IMG/VR virus record: IMGVR_UViG_3300034980_000576
Coordinates: 35,322-99,321 of that record
Length of the DNA: 64,000 nucleotides
DNA from: a virus
Reading direction: 5' to 3' (one strand)
In this document: positions 9,807 to 22,500 of the stretch, piece after piece
Layout: every line of letters begins with the position of its first letter
Numbering within the stretch: position 1 is the stretch's first letter
The notes under the pieces: model-generated
The model's input: the letters and a program-made list of their open reading frames with translations, nothing else
What the model was told of the DNA's origin: nothing
Database searches by the model: none
Translations under genes and position numbers: made by a program

Positions 9807-10175
9807 ATGTCTTCTTTAGCTGTGAAATTACCAATTACTCGCAATACAGCCGACGGCTTTACGATGATTAAGAATTTTAAGACTCTGATTAATCAGAATC
9901 TGAAGATGCTCGTCCTCACGGCACCCGGCGAAAGAATAATGGAACCTGCCTTCGGCGTAGGTGCCAGACAATATTTATTTCAAAATTTTGGCAATGATGT
10001 ATATCAAGAAATAGCGGCAAATATCCGGAAACAAGTGAGAGAGTTTATGCCAGCCGTAGGTATACAACAGATAAATTTCGATGATAGTAACCCAAACGTG
10101 CACGTCCTCGGAATAAGAATTGTTTACTCGATACCGGATATTGGAGTAACAGATTTATTAGAATTTACTATTTAA
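9807..10175 (+). CDS. 25: Baseplate wedge subunit, gp25 (GPW/gp25 family)
   Basis: The protein has 122 residues, close to T4 gp25 (132), and an AGGGGA ribosome-binding site. The family core is clear: NLKMLVLTAPGERIMEPAFG (31-50) continuing as VGARQYLF, the conserved GER-x-M-x-P-x-F-G-x-G loop of the gp25/phage-P2 W family. In T4, gp25 is the sheath-like wedge component that nucleates sheath assembly at the baseplate rim with gp6. Here it directly precedes the gp6 homologue, as in many T4-like phages. Confidence 0.93.
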   Translation: MSSLAVKLPITRNTADGFTMIKNFKTLINQNLKMLVLTAPGERIMEPAFGVGARQYLFQNFGNDVYQEIAANIRKQVREFMPAVGIQQINFDDSNPNVHVLGIRIVYSIPDIGVTDLLEFTI

Positions 10176-10187
10176 AAGAGACTTTTT

Positions 10188-11984
10188 ATGGCAGACGAAC
10201 AGAAAAAAATATTACCAATTGACTATACTAGTCGAGATTTCGAATCAATTAGAAGTGACTTATTGGAGATTGCCGAAAGGTTATACCCAGACTCTTTCCA
10301 AGATTTTAGTGAAGCTTCCTTTGGTTCTCTGATGGTTGATGCCGTTTCTTACATCGGCGATCAGCTATCCTTTTATTTGGACTACAACGTTAATGAGTCG
10401 TTTCTGGATACAGCATATCAATTTAACAATATACTCCGGCATGGCAGAGTGTTGGGTTATAAATATACCGGACGCCCCAGCACATATGGTAAGGCAGCGC
10501 TTTATGTTCTAATTCCCGCCTCGCAAACTGGCTTGGGCCCGGATTCTAAATATTTGCCGATTCTCCGTCGCGGCGCTCAATTCACAAGCGAGACAGGGCT
10601 TAATTTTTCATTGGTAGAAAATGTAGATTTTTCAAATCCAAAATTTCCCGTGGTTGTCGCCAGGGTAGACGACACTACGGGCGCCCCCACCTTCTATGCA
10701 GTAAAAGCATATGGCACTGTTGTGTCCGGTATAATGACAACAGAAAGAGTGCCTGCTGGGAGCTATGAAAAATTTAAAACGATTACCTTAACTACACCGA
10801 ATGTTTCGGAAATTATATCGGTTTTTGACACCGAAGGCAATGAATATTTTGAGGTAGATTATCTTGCGCAAGATATGGTATTTAAAGAAGTAGCAAACAA
10901 GAGCTTTAAGCAGGACAATGTTCCTTCAATTCTAAAGCCATTCCTTGTCTCTAGAAAGTTTATGGTGATAAAAAACTCATCCAGCACGATGCTTCAATTT
11001 GGCAGTGGAAAACACGGTGCTAGCGATGTTGTGGCGAATCCACAAACCGTAGCTATGGATAGTTGGGGAAAAACATACACGACAGCGCTTACGTTTGATC
11101 CCACGAGATTATCCAACAACCAAAGCTTGGGTATAGTACCTCAAAATACTACCCTAATAGTTACGCTGAGATCAACGAACCCCACGAACTCCAACATCGC
11201 CACGGGCGAACTGACAGGAGTGGCATCCTCAACGTTAGAGTTTGAAGATAGAACTCAATTATCTGCTGATGTGATTAACTCAATCCAAACCAGTCTAGAA
11301 GTTTCAAATGAAGAGCCAATCACCGGCGACGTTACAAATCCAAATTCAGCAGAAGTAAAGCAAAGAATTTTTGACACGTTTCCAACTCAGAATCGCGCCG
11401 TTACGCAGGCTGACTATGAAAATATTACATACAGAATGCCGGCAAAATTTGGTTCGGTTAAACGAGTGTCCGCTCAGAGAGATCCAGATTCACAAAAAAG
11501 AAATTTAAATTTATATGTCTTATCAGAAGATAGTTTTGGAAAATTAATAAAAACCAACTCAACTATTAAGAATAATTTAAAAAAATGGCTGAATGAATAT
11601 AGAATGATTAATGACACGATTGACATTTTAGATCCGTATATTATTAATCTGGGAATTAACTTTTCCATAAAAACTATTAACGGCGCCGACAAGTTCGCAA
11701 CCTTAAATCGATGTGTGACAAAATTAGCTAATTTTTATGAAAGTGGCTTTTTCATCGGAGAATCCATGACAATTAGTGATATATACCAACAACTCAAGAA
11801 TGTTGCGGGAGTGTTAGATGTGGTAAATGTTACAATTATAGGCAGAACCGGCGCCAACTATTCAGGATCAAACATAGAAATAAATAAAAGCCTCTCGCCG
11901 GATGGAGATCAACTCTTGTGCCCAAAAAATGCAATTTTTGAGATTAAGTACCCAACCGCAGACATAAAAGGTAAGGTTAAATAA
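10188..11984 (+). CDS. 6: Baseplate wedge subunit, gp6-like
   Basis: The protein has 598 residues (T4 gp6 has 660) and starts 12 bp after gp25. The N-terminus contains the diagnostic gp6/gpJ block YTSRDFESIRSDLL followed by EASFGSLMVDAVSYIGDQLS and FYLDYNVNESFL (about 14-75). This block is shared by wedge proteins that form the inner baseplate ring. The C-terminal half includes a VTQADYENITYRMP-type segment (about 404-417) typical of the J-like domain. The stop overlaps the next start (TAATG). In T4, two gp6 copies and one gp7 form the wedge core that transmits the contraction signal, so this gene with gp25 fixes the module as a T4-type baseplate. Confidence 0.93.
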   Translation: MADEQKKILPIDYTSRDFESIRSDLLEIAERLYPDSFQDFSEASFGSLMVDAVSYIGDQLSFYLDYNVNESFLDTAYQFNNILRHGRVLGYKYTGRPSTYGKAALYVLIPASQTGLGPDSKYLPILRRGAQFTSETGLNFSLVENVDFSNPKFPVVVARVDDTTGAPTFYAVKAYGTVVSGIMTTERVPAGSYEKFKTITLTTPNVSEIISVFDTEGNEYFEVDYLAQDMVFKEVANKSFKQDNVPSILKPFLVSRKFMVIKNSSSTMLQFGSGKHGASDVVANPQTVAMDSWGKTYTTALTFDPTRLSNNQSLGIVPQNTTLIVTLRSTNPTNSNIATGELTGVASSTLEFEDRTQLSADVINSIQTSLEVSNEEPITGDVTNPNSAEVKQRIFDTFPTQNRAVTQADYENITYRMPAKFGSVKRVSAQRDPDSQKRNLNLYVLSEDSFGKLIKTNSTIKNNLKKWLNEYRMINDTIDILDPYIINLGINFSIKTINGADKFATLNRCVTKLANFYESGFFIGESMTISDIYQQLKNVAGVLDVVNVTIIGRTGANYSGSNIEINKSLSPDGDQLLCPKNAIFEIKYPTADIKGKVK

Positions 11985-13528
11985 TGTCTATCAAAAGATA
12001 TAGAGCAGACATGGACAATACGATTGTTAATGCTTATCAATCGAACTTATCTACACGCGGCACTGGCTCAAATTCAGGACAAGCAGATGTGGTAGAAGTG
12101 TACTCTGTTTTCGGAAGACAGCAAGCTAGCAGTTCTGCTGCAACCGGCTCACAAGAACTATCCAGAATTCTAATGAGGTTTCCGATTAGTGACATTTCGG
12201 CAGATCGAACAGCGAACAGCATCCCAGCTAACGGCAAAGTCAGCTTCTATCTTCGACTGTTTGATGCAAAGACATCAAAGACGGTTCCTAAAAACTATAA
12301 GCTTGTAGTTCAAGCAGTTTCCAGATCTTGGGAAGAAGGCGACGGCTTAGATTTAGAAAACTATACTGATTTAACTAAAAATGGTTCTGGTTCAAATTGG
12401 ATCCGAGCTAGCAAAGCCTCGGCATGGTCGAGTGTTGGTGGAGATTATCACGCGTCTCCAACATATGTTCAGTATTTCACGGGCGGCTTGGGAAACTTAG
12501 ATGTTGATATCACGGCTCTTGTCGAGCAATGGATTGCCGGCTCGAAGAGTAATTATGGTGTTGGTGTACGCTTAACAGCCAGCAATGAAGCTTATTTTTC
12601 AAGTTCTGCCGGCGTAGATTCTGGAAGCGTTATTCAAAACCCCAATGGAGCCAAGACGTCTTACTACACAAAGCGCTTTTTCGCCAGAGGTTCGCAATAC
12701 TTCTTTAAACGCCCGGTGATTGAAGCAAGGTGGGATTCCACCACGCAGGACGATCGTGCAGCATTTTACTTTAGCAGTTCGCTAGCAACGAAGTCAGAAA
12801 ACTTAAACACACTTTATTTGTACAACTATGCCAGAGGAAAGCTCAGAAACATCCCGGCGGTAGGTACGGGGCATATCTACGTTAGTCTCTATTCGGGCTC
12901 TTCTGACAACACCGCACCAAGCGGTTCCAAGCTCGTTTTATATGATGCCGAAACCGCAATGACTGGAGGCCATCATGATACGGGAATTTACACGTGCTCT
13001 ATCGCTCTTACGAAATCAACTTCTGTTACTTTAGAAACCCTTTACGATGTGTGGCACGATAATTCGGGAACAGAGTTCTTCACCGGCTCAATTAAGCCTT
13101 ATACTCTCCGCGGCTCAACACACGCGAGAGAACCAACATACTACCTCTCGATAACAAATTTACAGAATTCATATATGAGAGATCAGAACGCTCGCTTTAA
13201 TTTATATGTTCGAGAGAAGAATTGGAGCCCCACCATCTACACCAAAGCGATCGCCAGCGCCCCAACGGAAACCATCTACAGTGCATCTTATAGAGTTATT
13301 AGGACAATAGATGGACTTGAGGCGGTTCCTTTCTACACGGGCTCAAGTAATAAACATGCTACAGGATTATCATATGATGTCTCGGGTAATTATTTTGATT
13401 TAGATATGAGCTTGTTAGAGCCGGGATATGAATATGCATTTAAATTTGCATTTTATGACGATGAGCTTGGTTCGTGGCAAGAGCAAAATGAACAATTTAA
13501 ATTCCGAGTAGACGATTATGAGCATTAA
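11984..13528 (+). CDS. DNRLRE-like baseplate/tail protein
   Basis: The protein has 514 residues and is coupled to gp6 by a TAATG overlap. The N-terminal half has features of DNRLRE/carbohydrate-binding-like beta domains: short beta strands, LMRFPISDI, VSFYLRLFDA and SWEEGDGLDLENYTD with a later W (about 55-160). A second beta-rich part at about 260-440 repeats the S/T/Y-rich pattern. No membrane segment or signal peptide is present. The place after gp6 is where T4 encodes gp7 and gp8, but I see no clear match to either. A peripheral baseplate or glycan-binding decoration protein is the best inference. Confidence 0.6.
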   Translation: MSIKRYRADMDNTIVNAYQSNLSTRGTGSNSGQADVVEVYSVFGRQQASSSAATGSQELSRILMRFPISDISADRTANSIPANGKVSFYLRLFDAKTSKTVPKNYKLVVQAVSRSWEEGDGLDLENYTDLTKNGSGSNWIRASKASAWSSVGGDYHASPTYVQYFTGGLGNLDVDITALVEQWIAGSKSNYGVGVRLTASNEAYFSSSAGVDSGSVIQNPNGAKTSYYTKRFFARGSQYFFKRPVIEARWDSTTQDDRAAFYFSSSLATKSENLNTLYLYNYARGKLRNIPAVGTGHIYVSLYSGSSDNTAPSGSKLVLYDAETAMTGGHHDTGIYTCSIALTKSTSVTLETLYDVWHDNSGTEFFTGSIKPYTLRGSTHAREPTYYLSITNLQNSYMRDQNARFNLYVREKNWSPTIYTKAIASAPTETIYSASYRVIRTIDGLEAVPFYTGSSNKHATGLSYDVSGNYFDLDMSLLEPGYEYAFKFAFYDDELGSWQEQNEQFKFRVDDYEH

Positions 13529-16500
13529 AAAACTATTTGAAGACGCAAATAAGACAGACACTTTCGTAGCAGACACCAGCCAGAAAGATGCATTCGAGCC
13601 TGTAGAATCGCAAAGGAATGTTGAACAGAAGTTACGCTCTCAAGCGCGCTATGTACCACAAGTAGACTACTCTGATCCTACAAATTTTGTTAAGTATGGA
13701 TCTGCGCGCTTATACTATGAGTCTGCATTCAATAGAATTCTAGATTATTATCCTTATGACGGCTCTCAGGCTGAAATAACAAAATTTCACAATAACAATC
13801 TAGACATCGAAGAATATATCTTAGACAAGAGATATCCCAAATCTACTGGATACATTACTCTCGCAAAAGATGGTTATTCAGTTAGCTCCATAGTTGATGG
13901 CTATGGCGTTCCAACTACTAATGAGTATATTGACTTAAAGGGCGGTCCAGGAACGGGCTCAGCGCCCTCCCTGCTACTGCAAAAGTTATTACCAAATCCC
14001 TACAACGACAGCTATAAATCATCTAATCTTTATAGTTCAAACATCTACACTGATGCCGGCCTTCCTTCAGATTATGGAAAAGGCTCTCGACAGTCAAACC
14101 TACGCGCCAACTTTGATGATGGTGTTACTGTAGAATTTTGGATGAAGACGGGTTCGATGGTTCCCGGCGCTATTACGGATCGTCAAGTAATTTTTGATTC
14201 GTGGAACAATAATGCCGTTTCATCAGCAGATTATGGAAGGCTCATGATAGAGCTTACAGGCACCGTAAACGACTTTGGTGGAGACAAAAATCCCTTTGTT
14301 ATAACTGTCCAATCCGGGGCAAACCCCCCACGATCGGTGGGATCAATGAAACTTCTTGGTGCTGACTCCCTACACGAGACGATGGGAGACTGGAATCACT
14401 ACGCCATTCGTTTATATAATACAGGCTCCTCGGGGAAAATACTCAAAACAGAACTGTATGTTAATGGTTTCCGATCGGATTCTTCATCTTGGGCGCCCTA
14501 TTCTTTAAAAACTAAGTTGGAAGTACAGCGAACCCTTGGATCAGCCCACTCATACCACATTGCCGACGGACAATATCGATATACATCCTCCGGAAGCCTT
14601 CAAGGCTGGTGGCGTTTTGATAAATCCACGATTACAACCACTTCTCCAGAGCCAGATGCCAGTGGAAACAACCATACTGGTTCGATATCTGCCACAGCAC
14701 ATGCGCCAGCCACCTCCACCTCCACCCCTAGTGCATATGTCCAAACTACAGGCTCCAACGTTTGGGGCGGAGATGCTACCGATGCAGTCAGAATAGGCAC
14801 CGCCGCCACATGGGATGCCATAATTGGAAACAACACTGGATCTGCAACTCCCAGGATGCCCCGCACAACCGAGATGATGACGTTCGCAGCATGGGTTTAT
14901 AAAACCGGCGATGGTGGTGGAAGCCCGGGCAAAGGCAGAATATTTGATTTTGGCAATCAGGATATAGCACTGTATTCGAATACCTCCGAAGCGTTGCTCT
15001 TTAATACAAAGTGGAATGGAAACAATATAGTCCAATGGACTTCAGCAACTGGTGTATTTTCTTTGAATACGTGGACTCATATAGCTATAACATATGACGC
15101 GAGAAGCGCAGAGAACAGACCGAAGCTATATATAAACGGCACCCTGACGGCGATGCCTTTAAGTACCGGAACTCAAACCGGCGCCTACTATGGTATCGCC
15201 GGCCAAGAGTGCGTTATAGGAAACAACGCCGCCGGCAATCGCAACTGGGCAGGAAATCTTGCAGATTTTGCAATCTGGAATTCTATATTAGACGCAGAGG
15301 AGATCCAGACTCTTTATTATGCCGGACAATACACGCAAGCGTTTGACGGCATAACAGAACTAAATTCTAAAAACATGATTGCTAGAATTGGCGCCCTTGT
15401 CACCTCTCCCGTTAGTTCTTCGGCGCCAGCAGGCGCCGGAAGATTAAGCGGCTCGTTGGATGAATTTAGATATTGGAAGGCAGCACGCACACCTAAACAA
15501 ATTGGAGAGTACTGGTTTGATCAGGTAAGGGGCGGCGCAAATTCTGACATAGCGAACGCAGATTTAGGAGTTTACTATAAATTTAATGAAGGAATCACAA
15601 CCAACACAGCAATCGACAGCATTGTGTTAGACTATGCCGGCAGAGCAGTTAACGGCGTATGGACAGGGTACAGTACAACCTCACGAAACACAGGCTCTGC
15701 GATCGTATCTGCTTCTGCCGCAGCCTTCGAGTTCGAAGATCCCATTATAAGAAGCACTCACCCATCGGTGGTAAGTCTTAAGAGCGAGTTAATAACATCG
15801 GGAACGTCATACGATTATAACAATAATGCATCGCTAATGTCCTTGATGCCCGGATGGATTCAGGACGAAGCAGCAGACTCCGACAATTCAGATCTATATT
15901 ATATCAACCACATTGCTGGCACCTATTTTGACAAAATACATCTACAGATTTCTCAACTGCCCGCTCTTCGACATATAAATTATGTAAGCTCTTCTCACAA
16001 GCCCTTACCTTTTTCTAAACACCTGCCGCAATCCTTGGGACTATATGCTCCAGAAATGTTTATCGAATCAGATGTGCTAGAAACATTTGCTGATCGAGAC
16101 TCTACTACCTTATTTGAGAATAAACTCGATGAGACAAAGAATTTAATTTATCAAAATCTTTATAATAACCTTGCTCATATCTTTAAGAGCAAGGGCACAG
16201 AACGAGCAATGCGAAGCGTTTTAAGATGCTTCAATGTTGACAACGGGTTGTATAACGTTAGTATTAATTCCAACAACGAAGAATATGTGCTAAGAAATAA
16301 CTTAAAGCACTCGCTGCTCAGAAAGAATTTTCTTAACTTTGCTAACCTGGAGAATACCACAGGTGTAGTATATCAACGTAAAACCGGCTCGAGCACCGCC
16401 GAGCAAGGATCAATTAGAGGACACAGTATTTATGTCCACCCAGATTGGATGCAGGCTAAGTACGGATTTACTTGTGAGTCTAATATCATATTTCCAGCTT

Positions 16501-19500
16501 ATGTTTCAGATTATACTACATTTGTACGAGATTCAAATTTCAACCGTGTGCACTTGTTTGGATTAGAACAAGTTGAAAACCGCAATGCAGCCAGCATAAC
16601 CGGCTCTGATACCACATATACACCAGGCAGAGAAGCCTCATTTAGAGTATATGCTGTACGGGAAAGTATAGGATCAAGGAATGTATATTTCCACTTGACA
16701 TCCTCTCGAACTGACGGATTGGGAATAAGTCTTACAAGCAGCGTCTTTTTAAATGTTTATGATAATGAGCCGTGGAATCTTTCTATAAGAGTTGAGCCTC
16801 AAAATTTACTCCAAGCAGGCGTTATCAACCGCGGCACATCGACACCTCTGTATAATGTTATATTTGCCGGCTTTAATCCAAAAACAGCTAATGAAATAGA
16901 CTCCTTCAAAGTAAGCGCCTCGGTGTCTGACACAGTAGGGCAGCAATTTATTACGGGATCTCGACGTCTTCTCGTAGGTGCCGATCGCACTAACATAACT
17001 GGGGATCTCAACTATCGAAGTGATGTACAGGTTGCCTCGCTAACATATTGGACAAAGGCACTTCACGACGATGATTTAAAAACGCACGCAGTTGATTTTG
17101 AAAATATAGGAATATCCGGATCTCTGCAGACGATATCCCCATTCGAGAGCGGTTCTGTCGATAGCATCAACAGGTATGCCCTAGCTCTTAATTGGAATTT
17201 TGAGAATGTCACCGGCTCCGGCGCCGGCGGCGATTTTATCGCACAAGACTATTCATCTGGATCTGCTGCCTTAATTAATGGTGACTTCGGTTGGAATGGT
17301 AAATTGGCAGGATATCGATATCCAGGATTTGCAATGCATTTCCCCACATCATCAACAGGTGTAACTACCAAGAAAGAGATTAATACATATAAATTTATCA
17401 ACCCAGAACAAGTCGTCGCGTCAGACTTGGTTCAGACGTTTTCGGATGAAGATATTCTCTACCCTAACTTAAGAAAAGAAGAAATTGTTCCCAATTATGT
17501 CTTTTCAATTGAAAAGAGCATCTACAATGCGGTCACAGAACAAATGTTGGACTTCTTTGCCGGCGCAATTGACTTCCATAGTTTAATCGGAGATCCTGTC
17601 CACACTTATAGAGGTCGCTACAAGGAACTGGAAAAACTGAGAGGAATATTTTTTGAGCGCGTCAAGAGCGTTTCTAATGTAGAAAAGTTCCTTTCGTATT
17701 ATAAATGGTTCGATGAATCTATCACCACGATACTGTCACAATTAGTCCCGGCATCTTCTGAGTTCGTTGACAACTTGTTGAATGTTGTTGAAAGTCATGT
17801 TTTGGAAAGAAACAAATATCAAAATCGAGTAAACATTATTGATTCTAATACTTTTTGGCTTGAAACTGATATGACGAGCGCCCCCACCACCGCAGGGATT
17901 ACAGTCGGTGGCGGCGCCGGCGCACTTGTTTCTCCGCCGGCATCTCCTCGCCCCACAAATAAAGGTGTACAGTACTGGCAAACCCGCGCCGAAAGAGATA
18001 TAGCCGAGATTTCATCCGGCGATGCAACCATCGATGCACAGAGAGACACTTTCCGTAATGTTATATGGTCGCGTCCACACGTATCCGGCGCGCTCCCTAG
18101 GTTGTTTACTGATGCCGGCACAGCATATCTTCCCGGATCCTTCGCGCGCAATAATAGTAGCATGCTGCCCAATATTAGAGCGCAGATTGACAATACTAAT
18201 AATCAAATATACAAATGGGAAAGGCCATCTATTACGCAAAATGAAATAAAAGGCGGCACAAACTTTAACAAGGGTAAGAGTTTAGAATATGCATATTCAG
18301 CCGTTTATCCCGGAGGCCCCGTAAACACAGATGATGGTGTTTTTGTTCCCCAAAATGTCCTGATAGGATTTGTAGGAGAGGCAATTGAGTTAACGAATTA
18401 CGAGAACATTTCTTGGCCAGAAGATTTGGTTCGAACCAGACAGAAGACATTCAAAGTTCAACACGGTCGCGAGTGGGAAGATGGAATAGGATATAAAAAT
18501 ACTAAATCAGAATTTGCATTTCCGTTTAACGTGCTAAGCAGCAGCGTTGAGGTACGCTCCGGTTATAATAAAGAAGTTGTTGATCAGGTGGGAAGAAACA
18601 TAGAGATAACAAACCTACACAACGACGCATATGGAGATCTGCTTGAGGTACCAATGCAGGGCCCATTTACAGAAGAATTAGTCGGCGGTCATCAGTCGCG
18701 ACATGTACCGCTTAATACTGGTACTGATACCCCCTACAATCGTCCTGAAGCATGGCGCCTACTGCTCGGTACGTGCAATATACTGCCATCGGGTGCGATC
18801 GGACTCGTCGGCCCTGACTATCCTCCCGTAGATTTTAATCCATCTCCCGGAACAAATCCCGATCTTGTTTACCCCTATCCCAACTACGAGAAAGCATATC
18901 TGTATCGCGACTTCGTGGCAAAAAGCCCCGTTAACATCAAAAATATTAAGGCAGTAAACTCAACTAATACAAATACCGTGATGGGCAATTATATACGAAA
19001 ATATGAAATTGTGTATTCCTTTGGTGCTTATAATAACCCTCGCGCATTTGTTGAAACTCAGCCAACGTTGCCATCGCAGCTATCACTAGTGAACTATACA
19101 ACAAATGTCCGGACAATTTTAGATATACATCGCGGAGAACAGGATCACTTTGAATTCGTCGGAGATTATAGCACTTCATATCTCACAGGGGCAACTAATA
19201 AGTCAATTATTACAACAAGATTCTCTGCCCCCGGCGGTATAGAAGCGGAAACAAGAGGTTACCAAGACTTTAAGGCAGCTGAATATTCTCCATACAATGT
19301 ACTCACGTACCGCAACCTGTCAGTCAAAAAGCCTTCACAGGGTCCATCTGGTACCCTTTCTGAGCCCCCCGGAGGCACCCCATCTACATCAAGAGTATAC
19401 GATATTCACGGGCTAGACTACGGGCTTAACTCCCACAGGGCACGTTATGCTGCTCGCTTTGGTAGGGATTCCTTACACGTAACATCTTCGGGTAATCTCC

Positions 19501-22500
19501 CCGGAGCATCGTATGATCAATTGCCGGCAATGTTCAAGACAAACCGCAACCCTAAAGAAAGCAACACTATAATATATTCCTTCACTCAGAGCAGCATACC
19601 CGACACGGGACTGATAAATGATAAAACAATAGATATCGATACCGGCGGAACTGGCATAATAGCTGTTATTCAAGACGCAACCAAGCGCACCGAAAGAGTT
19701 TTTGATGCCACATATGCACTGAGCAATGAAAATTCAGTAATGTTCACTTATGGCTGCTGGATAAAGCCCGACGCCGGCGGAATGAAACTTTTTGAGTTAG
19801 GATTCGCGGGCACCAGCGCGAAGCCAATTCACCAACTACAGAAGCAATCTGGCGGAGAATTAAGGTATACATTTGATACGACGGATGGTGCTGGAAACTT
19901 TACATCCGGATATTATCAGACAAGTGGCACACCTATAACTGGCTCACTGTGGAAGCAGGCTATGATAACAGTCAGCGGCGCCCACGGCGTGTTGCCCTCA
20001 ACTGGACCCACTGTTAAATTTTATGTAAACGGCGTAGAGTACGCCAGTACTTATTCCGGCGCCACCGGCCGGGCATATTTCCCAACTAGCTCACAAAATG
20101 TATCTAATTTTAGAGGATATGGAGCCGCGCTTACAAAGCCTGTAGCGTTTTTTGGTAGAATCGATTCCATAAGTGGATATGAGTACACCGGTCAAGCAGA
20201 TGAAATGTCGCTGCATAATACGGTGCTTTCAGCAGCAGACGTCGACGTTCTCTACAATAGCGGATATCCGCAAAATCTTACACAATCGGCAATAGCCGGC
20301 AGTTCTAGTCTCTTGTCTTGGTGGCGAATGGGCGACTCGCCCAGTGATGACATGTCTGGAGAAGGTTTAAACGCCATATCACCACTCAGTGCGTCAGGTG
20401 GAAATGTGATAATAGATGTAAAAAACAGTGCGAATATTCATTTTACTGCTCAGTCAGGAAATCTTTTGAAAGCAGAAACAGGCTCAGCGTCTTCGCTCCC
20501 GGGACAGCCGCCGTCTACCTATTCAGAAGAATACATCAGTGGTTATGGAAGCAAAAAAGAATATGACAACTACAATATTCAACATCAAATTCCGAGATCA
20601 GATAGACAATATATGTGGATATCTAATTCCGTTGTCGATGTATCAAACATCAGATATGCCGGCTATCAATATACGAATGCCGGCATCAACAATCCGGACA
20701 ATTTCCAACGGGAGCCATATAGAACTTCTTCGGCAGGCTTAACGCCATACTGGGATTTTGTCAGCAGTTCGAATGCGAGTACGGGAAGCTTCTATCAGCC
20801 CACAAATAGGTTGAATATCGTAATTAATGATCCTGTAGACTTTACTAACAATACGATAGGTACGACAACAATTGAAGATTATATGAATTATGATTTAATC
20901 GACAGTAGCTCCACCGCCGGCACACGATTGCCAAACTATCTCAACCAACTCCTTGCATCCCGCGGCAGCAATTATGGTTGGGGATGGAACAGAACGCGAC
21001 AAGCAGATAATAGAATCATCTTGAACCAGAAGGCAACCAACACGCTTAGGATGGTTACAGATAGGGCTCGTATGCTGTCGGCTAGTTATAGATTGCCCCC
21101 CCTTTCTATGAAAGGCAGAACAGCGTTGGTGAATTATGATCAGAAAAGTGCCCTTGGGAGAGATGTTAATATATCTTTGAGAATTTCCAATACTAACAAC
21201 AACATCTTTTTTCCAGAGCTTGATTTGAATAATTACGCAGCAATCAATTACAATGCAGTCTATAATCCCTTGCAAAAAGTGCTCTCTGTTGTTCGCAAAG
21301 GCTCTACAGGAACCCCGCTTAATTGGGTATTATATTCTCAAAATATCTTCCCATCTATTAGAAACGAATTTGTTAGCTCCTCATCTAAGAGGCTTAATTT
21401 TGATAATGGATACTGGCGCGCTAGCAATGCGGAAAGGATAACCCTCGGAAATACAGAAGAGAATTCTTTCGGCGTGAACCTCAGTCAAAGTAGTTGGGTG
21501 TTGGACGTGGCAGAAAACTTTTTGACGAGATCGGCGGTGGTGACTGCCTCAACTGGCGACAATCGCTTCTATAACCTCCGCCAAACTAAAGCAGGAGAAC
21601 TACAAAACACTTACTATAAATATTTCACAGTCCCCCCAAACTTCACCCGGATAAGTGCAGTCTACGCCAGAACGCACGAATTGGATACAATGGCTTCGGT
21701 TGTCTCCCCGCAAGGCCCAGTGGTGCCACAGACAGGTTCCGGAGGAAAGTCAGGCTCCGCCGGATCCGGACACTTTCAAAGAGGCTCAGCATCGTTTGAA
21801 ACAGCAGCGCTCTTAAATCAGCCATTTGGAGGCGAAGCGGTGTGGGAGGCAGGCTCCCAAGCCGGCACAGTCACGAAAACCGCAGCAGGGCTAACATTTA
21901 CGTCAGCACCTTCAGAACCTTGGTTCGGAACTTACGACTTATTCAATGAGAATATAAAGCTTAAAGCAAAGGGTTTTTCGGTTGTCCCGGAATATAGAAT
22001 GAGCGAACATGTTTCGAATTACTACAAGTATGGATACATGAATAAGACAGTTTCTGATATGTTTGAAATACCAGGAACCATTTTCGATAGTTCAACGGGA
22101 TCTTTCTATAAGGATTTCTCAAATACTGACTTCCTTGAGGGATTCTTAGGAGTAAAAGCACAAACGCTGCTAAGTGCATCAGAGATTAGAATCTCGTGCA
22201 CCGGCGCAATAAAATACAACCCGTACGAAGGATTTTACCCAGCGCAAAGAACACAGCAGCTTGTTGCTCAATTTAGTTCTTCTTTCATGAACTATTTCGG
22301 CGTTAAAGAATACGGCGCTGCGCCATGGTTTCCATCGAGTGTTGGATCCAGCTACTTTAACAGTAAAGTTGCGGGCATTATGAAAAATCTTACCGATTGC
22401 GTCTTTTCGCCCGGCATTCTATACAACTCTATTAAGTCTGGAATCGCTGTCGATTATCCAGTTATTCACGATGCATCTAAAAGAGCTACCGGCTCCTTTG

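Noticed and set aside
14550-15035. Minus-strand frame of 161 codons inside the 3725-residue gene
   Set aside because: It overlaps other antisense frames in the same place and is Cys/Gly-rich from Thr/Pro codons of the real LamG-containing gene. It is a shadow.
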